Below, piece by piece: positions 6,564 to 12,128 of a stretch of DNA of 13,372 bases. The notes below the pieces were generated by a model, which had not been told where the DNA came from, did not search any database, and saw nothing but the letters and a program-made list of their open reading frames with translations. Each line of letters starts with the position of its first letter. Within the stretch, counting starts at the first letter, position 1. The translations under genes were made by a program, and so were the position numbers. Source of the DNA: Chitinivibrionales bacterium (lineage in GTDB: Bacteria; Fibrobacterota; Chitinivibrionia; Chitinivibrionales; FEN-1185); assembly GCA_028718065.1 (NCBI GenBank), contig JAQUMP010000037.1:1-13372 (forward strand), in the 5' to 3' direction.

Positions 6564-6731
6564 ATGAACGAGACACTTGAGCAGCCGACGACCGAGACGG
6601 AAAAGACCGTATGTTTTCACTCATGGACAGTTGAACTCTACGAGGGAAAAGAGAAGTGCATGCACTGCGGCAGAATTGACACGCACGAAAACTTTAAGAT
6701 TGAAAAAGCCCTGATAATTCTTTCCATGTAA
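6564..6731 (+). CDS. Small Cys-containing protein, 55 aa, possible zinc knuckle
   Basis: I do not recognise the family. The protein has CFH at 17-19 and CMHCG at 32-36, so C17, H19, C32 and C35 could bind one zinc ion. The first ~14 residues are acidic and Thr-rich and the C-terminus is hydrophobic (ALIILSM). The ATG at 6564 follows AAAGGAAAAG. The longer frame, open from 6513, would start inside the GC-rich leader without a ribosome site, so I prefer the short form. It is the first gene of the antirestriction module, 34 bp before the RadC-like gene on the same strand. Confidence 0.55.
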   Translation: MNETLEQPTTETEKTVCFHSWTVELYEGKEKCMHCGRIDTHENFKIEKALIILSM

Positions 6732-6765
6732 CAAACCAAACGACAATTAAAAGAAAGCCTATAAA

Positions 6766-7269
6766 ATGAATACGACGCAGACAGACATCTTTCCGACCGA
6801 CCGGAAAACGACAAACTCAAAGCCGAAAACCTACACCGTGCAGAAATTTCGGCTTTCCTATGTGAAAGAAACAACCCGCCTGAACAGAATCAGGATTATC
6901 AACCGCAACGACGTTTCGGAATTCTGCAAGCAGTACCTTTCACCCTTGCCCATAGAAAACGTGTGCATCATTGCGCTTGACAGCGGGAACAACATTATCG
7001 GATACGAAGCCCTCGAAGGCGCAACCAACCAATGCGCAATTTACCCGGCAAACGTGTTTCGGTTTCTTTTAAGCGCCGCCGCGACATCCTTCATAATCAG
7101 CCATAACCACCCCGGCGGCAGTTCTCGCCCAAGCGAAGCAGACTGGAATATTACCGAACGCCTTCAAAGCATCAGTAAAATGCTGGAAATTCCTTTGCTC
7201 GATCATATCCTCATCACTGAAACCGACTGCATTTCATTGAGAGAAAGCAGCCGATGGAATCAGAACTAA
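6766..7269 (+). CDS. radC: RadC-like JAB/MPN domain protein
   Basis: This 167-aa protein has the JAMM metal-binding signature of the RadC family: E82 (or E84) in GYEALEG, then SHNHPGG with H113 and H115, and S123/D126 in RPSEAD. The sequence between (LDSGNNIIGYEALEGATNQCAIYPANVF) matches the RadC core pattern. The N-terminal helix-hairpin-helix region of chromosomal RadC is absent, as is usual for versions encoded on plasmids, phages and integrative elements near antirestriction genes. Despite the name, a repair role is not established for the family; JAMM proteins are often metallohydrolases. AGAAAG about 9 nt upstream serves as ribosome site. The stop overlaps a possible early start of the next gene, so it is surely cotranscribed with it. 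Confidence 0.88.
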   Translation: MNTTQTDIFPTDRKTTNSKPKTYTVQKFRLSYVKETTRLNRIRIINRNDVSEFCKQYLSPLPIENVCIIALDSGNNIIGYEALEGATNQCAIYPANVFRFLLSAAATSFIISHNHPGGSSRPSEADWNITERLQSISKMLEIPLLDHILITETDCISLRESSRWNQN

Positions 7270-7289
7270 AACAGGAAGGCGGAAATACA

Positions 7290-7484
7290 ATGAGCACAAG
7301 AACAGACCTTTTCCCGCAGAGTAAACCCATCGTATGGTGCAATGACTGCAAGAAATACGTCAAGGGCGTAGAATGTCCCTTCTGGAACTCGGAAGATGAT
7401 TGCCCGTTCGAGCTTGACCCTAAAAGTCATTGCGCGGATTTTTACACAACCGACCATTCAAAACAACTCAACCTTTTTAATTAA
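7290..7484 (+). CDS. Small Cys-rich protein, 64 aa
   Basis: Unrecognised, but likely real. C17 and C20 (WCNDC), C29 (ECPFW), C38 (DCPF) and H47/C48 (SHCADFY) form a probable zinc site of the type found in short element-borne zinc-ribbon proteins. A strong AGGAAGGCGG at about 9 nt favours the ATG at 7290 over an in-frame ATG at 7254, which overlaps the RadC-like gene and lacks a good site. Note the LFPQ sequence near the N-terminus and QLNLFN at the C-terminus; the RadC-like protein starts similarly (QTDIFPTD), hinting at a shared short N-terminal feature. Position between radC and ardC supports a role in early establishment of the element. Confidence 0.65.
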   Translation: MSTRTDLFPQSKPIVWCNDCKKYVKGVECPFWNSEDDCPFELDPKSHCADFYTTDHSKQLNLFN

Positions 7485-7511
7485 CATTTACCTTAAAGAA
7501 AGGCTTTTATT

Positions 7512-8348
7512 ATGTCAACGAGCAACACCGCAGGCAGCAAGGCAGTAAACAAAATTCTTGAGGCGTTTGAGAAAGGCAACATCCCCCAAGCGATCGCTTA
7601 CAGCACCTTTACCCCACCGGCCAACATTCCGGCGTATAAATGGACGCAGCGCAACCGGGCGCTTGCCTTTTTGCAGGGCACCGGCGACGCGCGGGGATTT
7701 TCCCAATGGAAAGAAGCAGGCCGCCACGTCAAGAAAGGTGCAACCGCAATTTTCATTCTTGGCCCGATTCTCAAGAAATCAAATCAGGTTATGGACATTT
7801 TTGACGAGAAAACCGGCGAGACACAGCACGAAGAAATAATGGAATGCGTCGGATACCACGCCATCCCGGTCTTTCGCGTTGAGGATACCGAAGGCAAACC
7901 GCTTGAATATCTTCCCCTCGATGTCAAAGCCTTACCCCTTGCCGATATTGCCGCCCGCTGGGGAATTGAAATCAAGGCCGGAGCATTTAACGGCGAGTAT
8001 TACGGGTATTATTCAGACGGGAAAAAAGAAATTGTTCTGGCAACCGACAACGAACGAACGTTTCTTCATGAACTTTCGCACGCCAGCCAATACCGCATCG
8101 ACCCGAAAGCAGAACAGGCCCCGGCTTGGGAAAAGGAGATAATCGCCGAGCTTTCCGCGAGCGCCCTTCTTTACATGATGGGCAAGGAAGGCCATATAGG
8201 AAACCACTTCGCATACATCACCCGATACGCCGAACAAGCGCACCTTTCGACCGTTAAAGCCTGCATGAAGATTCTTGACACATGCTTAAAGGTCATCAAT
8301 GAGATCGTTGAGGCGTCCGAAACGCAGGAGCTTAACCAGGCAGCATAA
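7512..8348 (+). CDS. ardC: ArdC-like antirestriction protein
   Basis: This 278-aa protein has the two-domain ArdC plan. The N-terminal ~130 residues correspond to the ssDNA-binding domain (AYKWTQRNRALAFLQG, then GFSQWKEAGRHVKKGA with its basic turn, and GYHAIPVFRVEDTEG). The C-terminal half is a zincin-like metallopeptidase with HELSH (H186, E187, H190) and a downstream Glu, E213 in EIIAELSAS, as the expected third ligand. Family knowledge: ArdC of plasmid pSa binds single-stranded DNA and protects incoming plasmid DNA from restriction. Length and motifs are normal. AGAAAGG lies about 9 nt upstream of the ATG, with 27 bp from the previous stop. A perfect GC palindrome follows at 8353-8372 and probably ends or attenuates the transcript. 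Confidence 0.9.
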   Translation: MSTSNTAGSKAVNKILEAFEKGNIPQAIAYSTFTPPANIPAYKWTQRNRALAFLQGTGDARGFSQWKEAGRHVKKGATAIFILGPILKKSNQVMDIFDEKTGETQHEEIMECVGYHAIPVFRVEDTEGKPLEYLPLDVKALPLADIAARWGIEIKAGAFNGEYYGYYSDGKKEIVLATDNERTFLHELSHASQYRIDPKAEQAPAWEKEIIAELSASALLYMMGKEGHIGNHFAYITRYAEQAHLSTVKACMKILDTCLKVINEIVEASETQELNQAA

Positions 8349-8352
8349 ACCA

Positions 8353-8372
8353 GGGCGGGAACGTTCCCGCCC
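8353..8372 (+). terminator. Perfect palindromic terminator after ardC
   Basis: GGGCGGGAAC and GTTCCCGCCC form an uninterrupted palindrome, followed by C and TTTT. It starts 5 nt after the ardC stop. Being perfectly symmetrical it could also serve as a protein-binding site, but the T-run supports termination. Two small same-strand genes follow, so read-through or attenuation is likely. Confidence 0.7.
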
Positions 8373-8394
8373 CTTTTCTCCGGGAGATTATGTA

Positions 8395-8535
8395 ATGTCA
8401 AGAGTTATTCTGTTTCTTATGAAGGAATTTGACGGCTACGACGAAGACCAGGAACTTTTCGACGAAATCAGGGCAATTAAATCGCCTGAAAAATCCATTA
8501 TTGACCGGATTTTAGAACAGGTTGAAGCGAAATAG
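8395..8535 (+). CDS. Small acidic protein, 46 aa, unknown
   Basis: No family recognised. The sequence is acidic and helix-prone (KEFDGYDEDQELFDEI), with a conserved-looking SPEKSIIDRILEQ end. GGGAG about 9 nt upstream supports the ATG at 8395. An ATG three codons earlier hits a stop at once. It follows the ardC terminator and itself ends in a hairpin whose loop is the stop codon. Small acidic proteins are common among DNA mimics, but nothing specific supports that here. Confidence 0.5.
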   Translation: MSRVILFLMKEFDGYDEDQELFDEIRAIKSPEKSIIDRILEQVEAK

Positions 8536-8546
8536 TTTCGCTTCAA
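8522..8546 (+). terminator. 11-bp hairpin whose loop is the TAG stop codon
   Basis: TTGAAGCGAAA (8522-8532) and TTTCGCTTCAA (8536-8546) are exactly complementary and the three loop bases are the stop codon of the preceding gene. Only ATTT follows, so it is a weak intrinsic terminator, or a structure acting at translation termination or mRNA stability. Confidence 0.55.
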
Positions 8547-8580
8547 ATTTAATAAACCACAAACCGAAAGGATGGAGCGT

Positions 8581-8679
8581 ATGGAAGAACTGCTTAAGGA
8601 AATCAAGGAAACCGACTACGAATTGTATCTTGTAATCGTGAAGATTTACAAAAGCTACAGCATCGAAATAAACGTATAG
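8581..8679 (+). CDS. Very small ORF, 32 aa, unknown
   Basis: The ATG at 8581 is preceded by AAAGG at about 9 nt; another in-frame ATG lies at 8572. The product (MEELLKEIKETDYELYLVIV, then a Lys/Tyr-rich tail) is amphipathic and plausible as a small protein. The leader (AATAAACC, then GAAAGG) resembles those before other genes of this module, for example 6535-6555. It lies just before two strong hairpins, so it would be the last gene of the unit. Too short for a functional statement. Confidence 0.4.
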   Translation: MEELLKEIKETDYELYLVIVKIYKSYSIEINV

Positions 8680-8707
8680 CCGCGGCGGACGACCCCGCAG
8701 CGATCGG

Positions 8708-8733
8708 CGGCAGGGGACTTCCCTCCCCTGCCG
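8708..8733. terminator. GC stem-loop after the antirestriction module
   Basis: CGGCAGGGG pairs with CCCCTGCCG across an 8-nt loop, followed by ATATTTT. It is the first of two terminators in tandem after the last small ORF. Confidence 0.6.
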
Positions 8734-8746
8734 ATATTTTCACGCC

Positions 8747-8778
8747 GGGAAGACCGCATCGAGCGGTCTTCCCTTTTT
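8747..8778 (+). terminator. Strong intrinsic terminator ending the antirestriction module
   Basis: GGGAAGACCGC (8747-8757) pairs perfectly with GCGGTCTTCCC (8763-8773) over an ATCGA loop, directly followed by TTTTT. This is a textbook rho-independent terminator and defines the right boundary of the plus-strand unit. A further GCCAG...CTGGC pair at about 8783-8817 may serve the convergent minus-strand gene. Confidence 0.85.
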
Positions 8779-8827
8779 CGGCCAGCCCCGCCCGTTTCTG
8801 CTTAGAGCGGGTCTGGCATTATTCTCG

Positions 8828-9418
8828 CTAAAACACCAAAAAATACTCCTGCAAAATTTTTAGCGTCTTGAACAGGTTTGCCCCTTGTAGTTCATATTCT
8901 AAATTACTTATTTCATCCCCAAGCCCAGACCTCTCCAAAATATCGTACGCATTGTCAATTATTCTTTTTGTGAAAAGTTTTTCGTCATATTTATAGTATT
9001 CTGTGTTGGCAATGACGGAACTTATCCTGTACCCTGGTTTGCCTGTTATTTTTTTGAGCTTAATGGGCGGCACTTTACGGGCAAACACGAGTTCTTCTAA
9101 TGATTTCGAGGGGTTTTCAACCATATTGACCGCGAGCGTCACTAATACATCCAGGGGCTTATGTTCTTTATCTTTTTTATCTGTTTCCGCCTTGACCAGG
9201 ATTTCCGCTAAGACCGCTCCTGTTATATGCACATCCCTCTTAAAGGGAAAATCGCTCCTGCGGAGTTCCAAAAGCGTTTTGGGGTTTGTAATGTTGGCAA
9301 AAGGGAACGTTCCTTCCCAAGCACCCGTTATTTTTATATCCGGCGCATCCTTTATGTCAATATTAGCTTTATTTATTATGCCAATCAATTTTCCGTTATC
9401 AAATACCTTGAAGACCAT
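8828..9418 (-). CDS. Unrecognised 196-aa protein
   Basis: I do not recognise a family. The N-terminal ~60 residues look beta-rich (MVFKVFDNGKLIGIINKANI, then KITGAWEGTF). The middle is Lys-rich with a KAETDKKDKEHK linker, and the C-terminal third is helical with an aromatic end (LQEYFLVF). No signal peptide, membrane segment or metal motif is visible. The ATG at 9418 is preceded by GAGGA at 7 nt on the minus strand. Codon use and length suggest a genuine gene. It converges on the antirestriction module terminator and is divergent from the 9806 gene, with ~390 bp of noncoding DNA between. The first half might be a small beta domain that binds a ligand or protein, but this is a guess. Confidence 0.65.
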   Translation of the reverse strand: MVFKVFDNGKLIGIINKANIDIKDAPDIKITGAWEGTFPFANITNPKTLLELRRSDFPFKRDVHITGAVLAEILVKAETDKKDKEHKPLDVLVTLAVNMVENPSKSLEELVFARKVPPIKLKKITGKPGYRISSVIANTEYYKYDEKLFTKRIIDNAYDILERSGLGDEISNLEYELQGANLFKTLKILQEYFLVF

Positions 9419-9616
9419 AGAAAAATCCTCTGCTTGGAATAGTATTTAATTTTGAAATTATTGCGCATTTATTTTCAAGCCATCAAAGCTGCATTTTTCT
9501 CTAAGGAGCAAGGCTATCCACGAAACGGAAATATAGTACGTTAACGCGTCAAACATCATCTTTTTTCAGGGCGCTCCCCCCCTTAGCTTCCATAGAACCC
9601 ATTATCGACCGCATCG

Positions 9617-9642
9617 GGCCTGCCGGCGATCCTGCGCTGCCC
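9617..9642 (+). repeat. Dispersed intergenic repeat, copy 2
   Basis: GGCCTGCCGGCGATCC... matches 5385-5410 at 23 of 26 positions, in the same orientation, with GACCGCA also shared just upstream. This copy lacks the GC hairpins that surround copy 1. Confidence 0.55.
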
Positions 9643-9673
9643 TGCTATAGGATTTTACCGCGCGCGTACCTTT

Positions 9674-9702
9674 TTGATATTACCTAACAAATAATGTATA
9701 TT
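9674..9702 (+). promoter_or_regulatory. Sigma70-like promoter inside operator 1
   Basis: TTGATA (9674-9679) and TATATT (9697-9702) are separated by 17 nt. The left arm of operator 1 begins within the -35 box and the -10 lies in the spacer between the arms, the layout expected for repression by occlusion. Confidence 0.55.
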
Positions 9703-9721
9703 ATATACTGTGTTAGGTAAT
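9679..9721. promoter_or_regulatory. Operator-like inverted repeat 1
   Basis: ATTACCTAACA (9679-9689) and TGTTAGGTAAT (9711-9721) are exact reverse complements of 11 bp, separated by 21 bp. The arms are centred 32 bp or less apart, about three helical turns. Confidence 0.7.
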
Positions 9722-9759
9722 ACGCACAGGAAACCCAATTTTTTAAAAGACTTAGATTA

Positions 9760-9798
9760 TACCTAACATAATAATGTATACTATGGTAGTGTTAGGTA
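9760..9798. promoter_or_regulatory. Operator-like inverted repeat 2
   Basis: TACCTAACA (9760-9768) and TGTTAGGTA (9790-9798) repeat the first site with exactly the same 21-bp spacing, 79 bp further on. A TATACT -10-like box lies in the spacer (9777-9782), with only a weak -35. The right arm supplies the AGG that sits just before the ATG at 9806, so a bound protein would also cover the ribosome site region. Confidence 0.7.
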
Positions 9799-9805
9799 AA
9801 ATATT

Positions 9806-10120
9806 ATGAGCAGCATATTCCATGTAATCAAAGAAGAGTTTGAGCGGCTCAACGAGGCAAAACAAGCCTACGAATCTGCTATTAAGAAAGAAGAACAGGG
9901 CGCTCCGCAGGTCAAACGGATCGGCCGCAAAGAGTATCTCTATCTTGCCCGGCGAATGGACCGCAAAATAGTATTTCGCTATATCGGCCATGCTGATAGC
10001 CGGAATGCTCTAAAAATTCTTGATTCCATTAAACGACGCCGAGAGTATTACAATCTTTTACGCGGCGTTAAAAACGATCTCAAAGAGGTTAGGAAGGTCC
10101 TCCGTGGACGAAAAATTTGA
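9806..10120 (+). CDS. Small basic helical protein, 104 aa
   Basis: Residues ~9-30 are a charged helix. Residues ~37-60 read RIGRKEYLYLARRMDRKIVFRYIG, a short beta-hairpin pattern (YLYLxRR...KIVFRYIG) seen in several small uncharacterised proteins of mobile elements that bind nucleic acid. Residues ~65-104 are a basic helix ending VRKVLRGRKI. The net charge is strongly positive. The gene lies under the tandem operators, so it may be autoregulatory, though no standard helix-turn-helix is evident. Its 3' end overlaps the phosphoesterase start by 17 nt, so the two are translationally coupled. I read it as a DNA/RNA-binding partner or antitoxin-like regulator of the enzyme, with low certainty. Confidence 0.6.
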   Translation: MSSIFHVIKEEFERLNEAKQAYESAIKKEEQGAPQVKRIGRKEYLYLARRMDRKIVFRYIGHADSRNALKILDSIKRRREYYNLLRGVKNDLKEVRKVLRGRKI

Positions 10121-10943
10121 GGTACTTGGAATGATAAATTTTTTATATGGGACTGATTTTCATGGGAATGAAAAAAAGTTTGAGGACATCCTGTTCCATG
10201 CCCTTGAATACAAAATTCCTTTGATACATCTTGGCTGTGACATTCTTCCCAAAGGATCCAACATTCTTTCGGAACAGAAAAAATTCGTTAACGGGTATCT
10301 CAAAAATTTCTACGACCGGTGCCATAAGCACAGCATAGAAGTGCTGGCCTTCTGGGGCAACGACGACGTTTACACCCGCAAGAAATATTTCTTGAAATAT
10401 GCATCTCTTTTAGACGAGACCTCTTATGTAAAAAATGGGTACACCTTCAAGGCTTACCCCTATGTCCAGGATTACCCCTTCGGCCTGAAAACCGCATGTA
10501 AACTTGACCGTATTGGCTGGAAATGTCCCGATCCATACGTCGGAGCGCCCATCGACTGCGGGGACGCGGGGTTCGAGCCGATCAAGGACATCGAGGAATA
10601 CTTTTCCAGGAAAGGTACCATTGAAGATGATTTAATGGCGATCCACGCCGATCGCAGAACCATCATGGCCATTCACCAGCCCCCGTTTGGCGTAGGGTTG
10701 GATGTCTGCTTAAACGGACACAAGGTCGGTTCGGAGGCCGTTTACAACTGGATTGTGCGTGAGAAGCCCCTTTGCGTCCTATCAGGCCACATCCATGAGT
10801 CCTACCAGATGACCGGGGAATGGGAAGTGAGGATAGGAGAAACGGTCGTGATCCAGCCCGGCCAGAAGGAATACAAAACCACCTTGGTCTATATAGAGCT
10901 ATTGGATGACTTGGTCAAGGCGGAGATAATTCAAAAGGGGTAA
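10104..10943 (+). CDS. Calcineurin-like metallophosphoesterase
   Basis: All five metal-binding blocks are visible. Numbering from the GTG start: D18-F-H20 (GTDFHG), D46 (HLGCD, in place of the usual GD), GNDD at 85-88, H191 (AIHQPP) and GHIH with H229 and H231. The family hydrolyses phosphomonoesters or phosphodiesters, including cyclic nucleotides and nucleic acids, using two metal ions. No signal peptide or membrane segment is present, so it is cytoplasmic. The frame is open from upstream (first ATG 10020), but AGGAAGG at 10091-10097 lies 6 nt before a GTG at 10104 that puts the first motif near the N-terminus as usual, so I choose the GTG. An insertion between motifs III and IV (about 110-185) is Cys/Asp-rich (IDCGDAGFEP) and unusual. 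Substrate unknown; genomic setting suggests a nucleotide or nucleic acid. Confidence 0.85.
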   Translation: MDEKFEVLGMINFLYGTDFHGNEKKFEDILFHALEYKIPLIHLGCDILPKGSNILSEQKKFVNGYLKNFYDRCHKHSIEVLAFWGNDDVYTRKKYFLKYASLLDETSYVKNGYTFKAYPYVQDYPFGLKTACKLDRIGWKCPDPYVGAPIDCGDAGFEPIKDIEEYFSRKGTIEDDLMAIHADRRTIMAIHQPPFGVGLDVCLNGHKVGSEAVYNWIVREKPLCVLSGHIHESYQMTGEWEVRIGETVVIQPGQKEYKTTLVYIELLDDLVKAEIIQKG

Positions 10944-10968
10944 TGCTTTATTTTTGTTCACCTTTTGA
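10931..10968. repeat. Inverted repeat across the phosphoesterase stop codon
   Basis: TCAAAAGG (10931-10938) and CCTTTTGA (10961-10968) are exact reverse complements with a 22-nt AT-rich loop. It could act as a weak terminator or mRNA 3' structure between this gene and the next. Confidence 0.4.
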
Positions 10969-11012
10969 GCAAGAGCTTATTTTTCGTTTCATCTGAATCA
11001 AGGAGCAAAAAT

Positions 11013-11297
11013 ATGAGCCTTGAATCCCTTCAGGCACGATTAAAAGACGCAGGGATTACAGATTTTACGCCCCAGGGCTTGCTGGAAGACGCAATGAAAA
11101 ACGGGGACGAAACTTTGATTGAAGCAGCGAAAAAACTAGTTGCATCCGCTGAATTATTCGAGAATAAAAAAGCAAAATTCCTGAAAGATAACGCAGCCGC
11201 GATAGAACAAATCCGTCAGCGCGAAGAACGTGAACATCTATTGAAAGTAAAGAAATTTAAGGCTGATCACAAAACTGAAAAGCAGGTATTGATCTGA
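11013..11297 (+). CDS. Small charged helical protein, 94 aa, unknown
   Basis: No family recognised. The first ~30 residues (MSLESLQARLKDAGITDFTP) suggest a short helical domain; the rest (about 45-94) is a continuous charged helix likely to form a coiled coil, with a basic C-terminal tail (KVKKFKADHKTEKQ). AGGAG 7 nt before the ATG at 11013 is a strong ribosome site and makes the longer frame from 10965 unlikely. It is 69 bp after the phosphoesterase on the same strand and may belong to the same transcript. A structured segment follows. Confidence 0.6.
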   Translation: MSLESLQARLKDAGITDFTPQGLLEDAMKNGDETLIEAAKKLVASAELFENKKAKFLKDNAAAIEQIRQREEREHLLKVKKFKADHKTEKQVLI

Positions 11298-11587
11298 AAG
11301 AAAAATTAAAAGCCCAAGATTGTGGCCTCCCCGGCTGCAATTGCGGTCTCTGGTTTGACAGCCGCCGGGGACCGCTGGGCATTATAAAGGAAAATTCATG
11401 GGCGAGCTGAAAGCCGCTTCTTTCAATACCCGAATGAGGCCGAATGCCAACTTTTTTATCTAACCCATTCCGTCGTTAAGTTAGAATAGCCGGTTCTTGT
11501 TTTTAACCTGTGATTAGCCTCGTTTCATGTCATATTTGCTGTTCATATCCCGAATAAAGTATAATTACTATATACCCGGAGGAAATT
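11298..11587. other. Intergenic segment with a folded element and a tiny ORF
   Basis: The left part (11312-11380) folds as nested GC arms: GCCCA with TGGGC outside and CCCCGGC (11329-11335) with GCCGGGG (11364-11370) inside. An alternative pairing is GCGGTC (11343-11348) with GACCGC (11370-11375). A 21-codon frame at 11398-11463 (MGELKAASFNTR...) has AAGGA 7 nt upstream but no other support. An open frame without a start codon covers the folded element and is Cys/Gly-rich. The right part holds the promoter of the 11588 gene. Confidence 0.5.
11536..11565 (+). promoter_or_regulatory. Sigma70 promoter for the coiled-coil/VapBC cluster
   Basis: TTGCTG (11536-11541) and a perfect TATAAT (11560-11565) are 18 nt apart, giving a short leader before GGAGG (11578-11582) and the ATG at 11588. 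Confidence 0.65.
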
Positions 11588-11923
11588 ATGACCCAAGATA
11601 AAAAAAAACGTAATACTGATGATGTTGATTGGAATGAACTTTTAACCGCTGGGAGCATGATCGGCAATTTGCTTCAAGCCGCCGATAGGTCCCAATTGAA
11701 GGCTGCACTTAATTTATCACGGGAGCAAGTTACCGCGTTAATGCAACAAAAAATGATTCTGAAAACTCAATTGACAAATCTCCGAAGTGCATTTGAAAAA
11801 ATGAAGATTGCGCTATTGACGATTGAAGAACAAAACAAGCAACTCAATCAAAGCTGCAAAGAGAAGGATAACCGTATCACTGAACTGACTCGGAAAATTG
11901 AATCTCTTGGAGGGAAAGCCTGA
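11588..11923 (+). CDS. Coiled-coil protein, 111 aa, unknown
   Basis: No family recognised. After a basic N-terminus (TQDKKKRN), residues ~15-50 are helical (LLTAGSMIGNLLQAADRSQL), and residues ~45-108 form a long heptad-patterned coiled coil (LMQQKMILKTQLTNLRSAF and onward). It is soluble, without a signal or membrane segment. A good promoter and a strong GGAGG site at 5 nt precede it. Its stop is immediately followed (1 nt) by the ATG of the antitoxin-like gene, so the three genes at 11588-12546 form one operon. That a coiled-coil protein leads a VapBC-type pair is unusual. It may be a third component or merely an unrelated co-transcribed gene. Confidence 0.65.
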   Translation: MTQDKKKRNTDDVDWNELLTAGSMIGNLLQAADRSQLKAALNLSREQVTALMQQKMILKTQLTNLRSAFEKMKIALLTIEEQNKQLNQSCKEKDNRITELTRKIESLGGKA

Positions 11924-11924
11924 A

Positions 11925-12128
11925 ATGAATGCTAAAACACAGAACATATCCCAATGTGGCACACTATCGGACGAAACCAGAGAAATGGTGCGAGGATTTG
12001 ATGAATTTTTACGTGTTGCAGGTGCGCCTTCTCCTAAAAAAAGTGCTCACCGCGCAATTGTTTTACGCGCAGGACTCTTGCGCACAAAAGGGTTGAGTTT
12101 CAGCAGAGAGGAAGCGAATGAGCGATAG
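11925..12128 (+). CDS. VapB-like antitoxin candidate, 67 aa
   Basis: I call it by context: it directly precedes and overlaps by 11 nt a PIN-domain toxin gene, and has the right size. Its sequence (LSDETREMVRGFDEFLRVAG, then basic PKKSAHRAIVLRAGLLRTKG) is helical and basic in the middle, as a DNA-binding antitoxin could be, but I do not see a clear ribbon-helix-helix, AbrB or Phd motif. The ATG at 11925 follows the GGAGGG of the preceding gene's end. Such antitoxins bind the toxin and repress their operon. No palindromic operator is evident at the operon promoter at 11536-11565. Confidence 0.55.
   Translation: MNAKTQNISQCGTLSDETREMVRGFDEFLRVAGAPSPKKSAHRAIVLRAGLLRTKGLSFSREEANER

Larger units (their letters stand above)
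9419..9805. other. Divergent intergenic region with repeat and tandem operators
   Basis: Between the minus-strand 196-aa gene and the plus-strand small basic gene lie ~387 noncoding bases. The left part holds nothing I can name. The 26-bp repeat copy lies at 9617-9642, and from 9674 on are the promoter and the two operator-like inverted repeats listed separately. Confidence 0.6.

Noticed and set aside
9003..9449. Plus-strand 148-codon frame opposite the 196-aa gene
   Set aside because: Its Ser/Leu-rich low-complexity composition and lack of a ribosome site mark it as the antisense shadow of the minus-strand gene.
9679..9798. The paired inverted repeats as site-specific recombination sites or insertion-sequence ends
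   Set aside because: The spacer is much longer than in XerCD-type sites, there is no recombinase or transposase between or beside them, and overlap with promoter elements fits operators better.
10020..10103. N-terminal extension of the metallophosphoesterase
   Set aside because: It lies entirely inside the upstream small gene; the GTG at 10104 has AGGAAGG at 6 nt and places the DxH motif near the N-terminus as expected.
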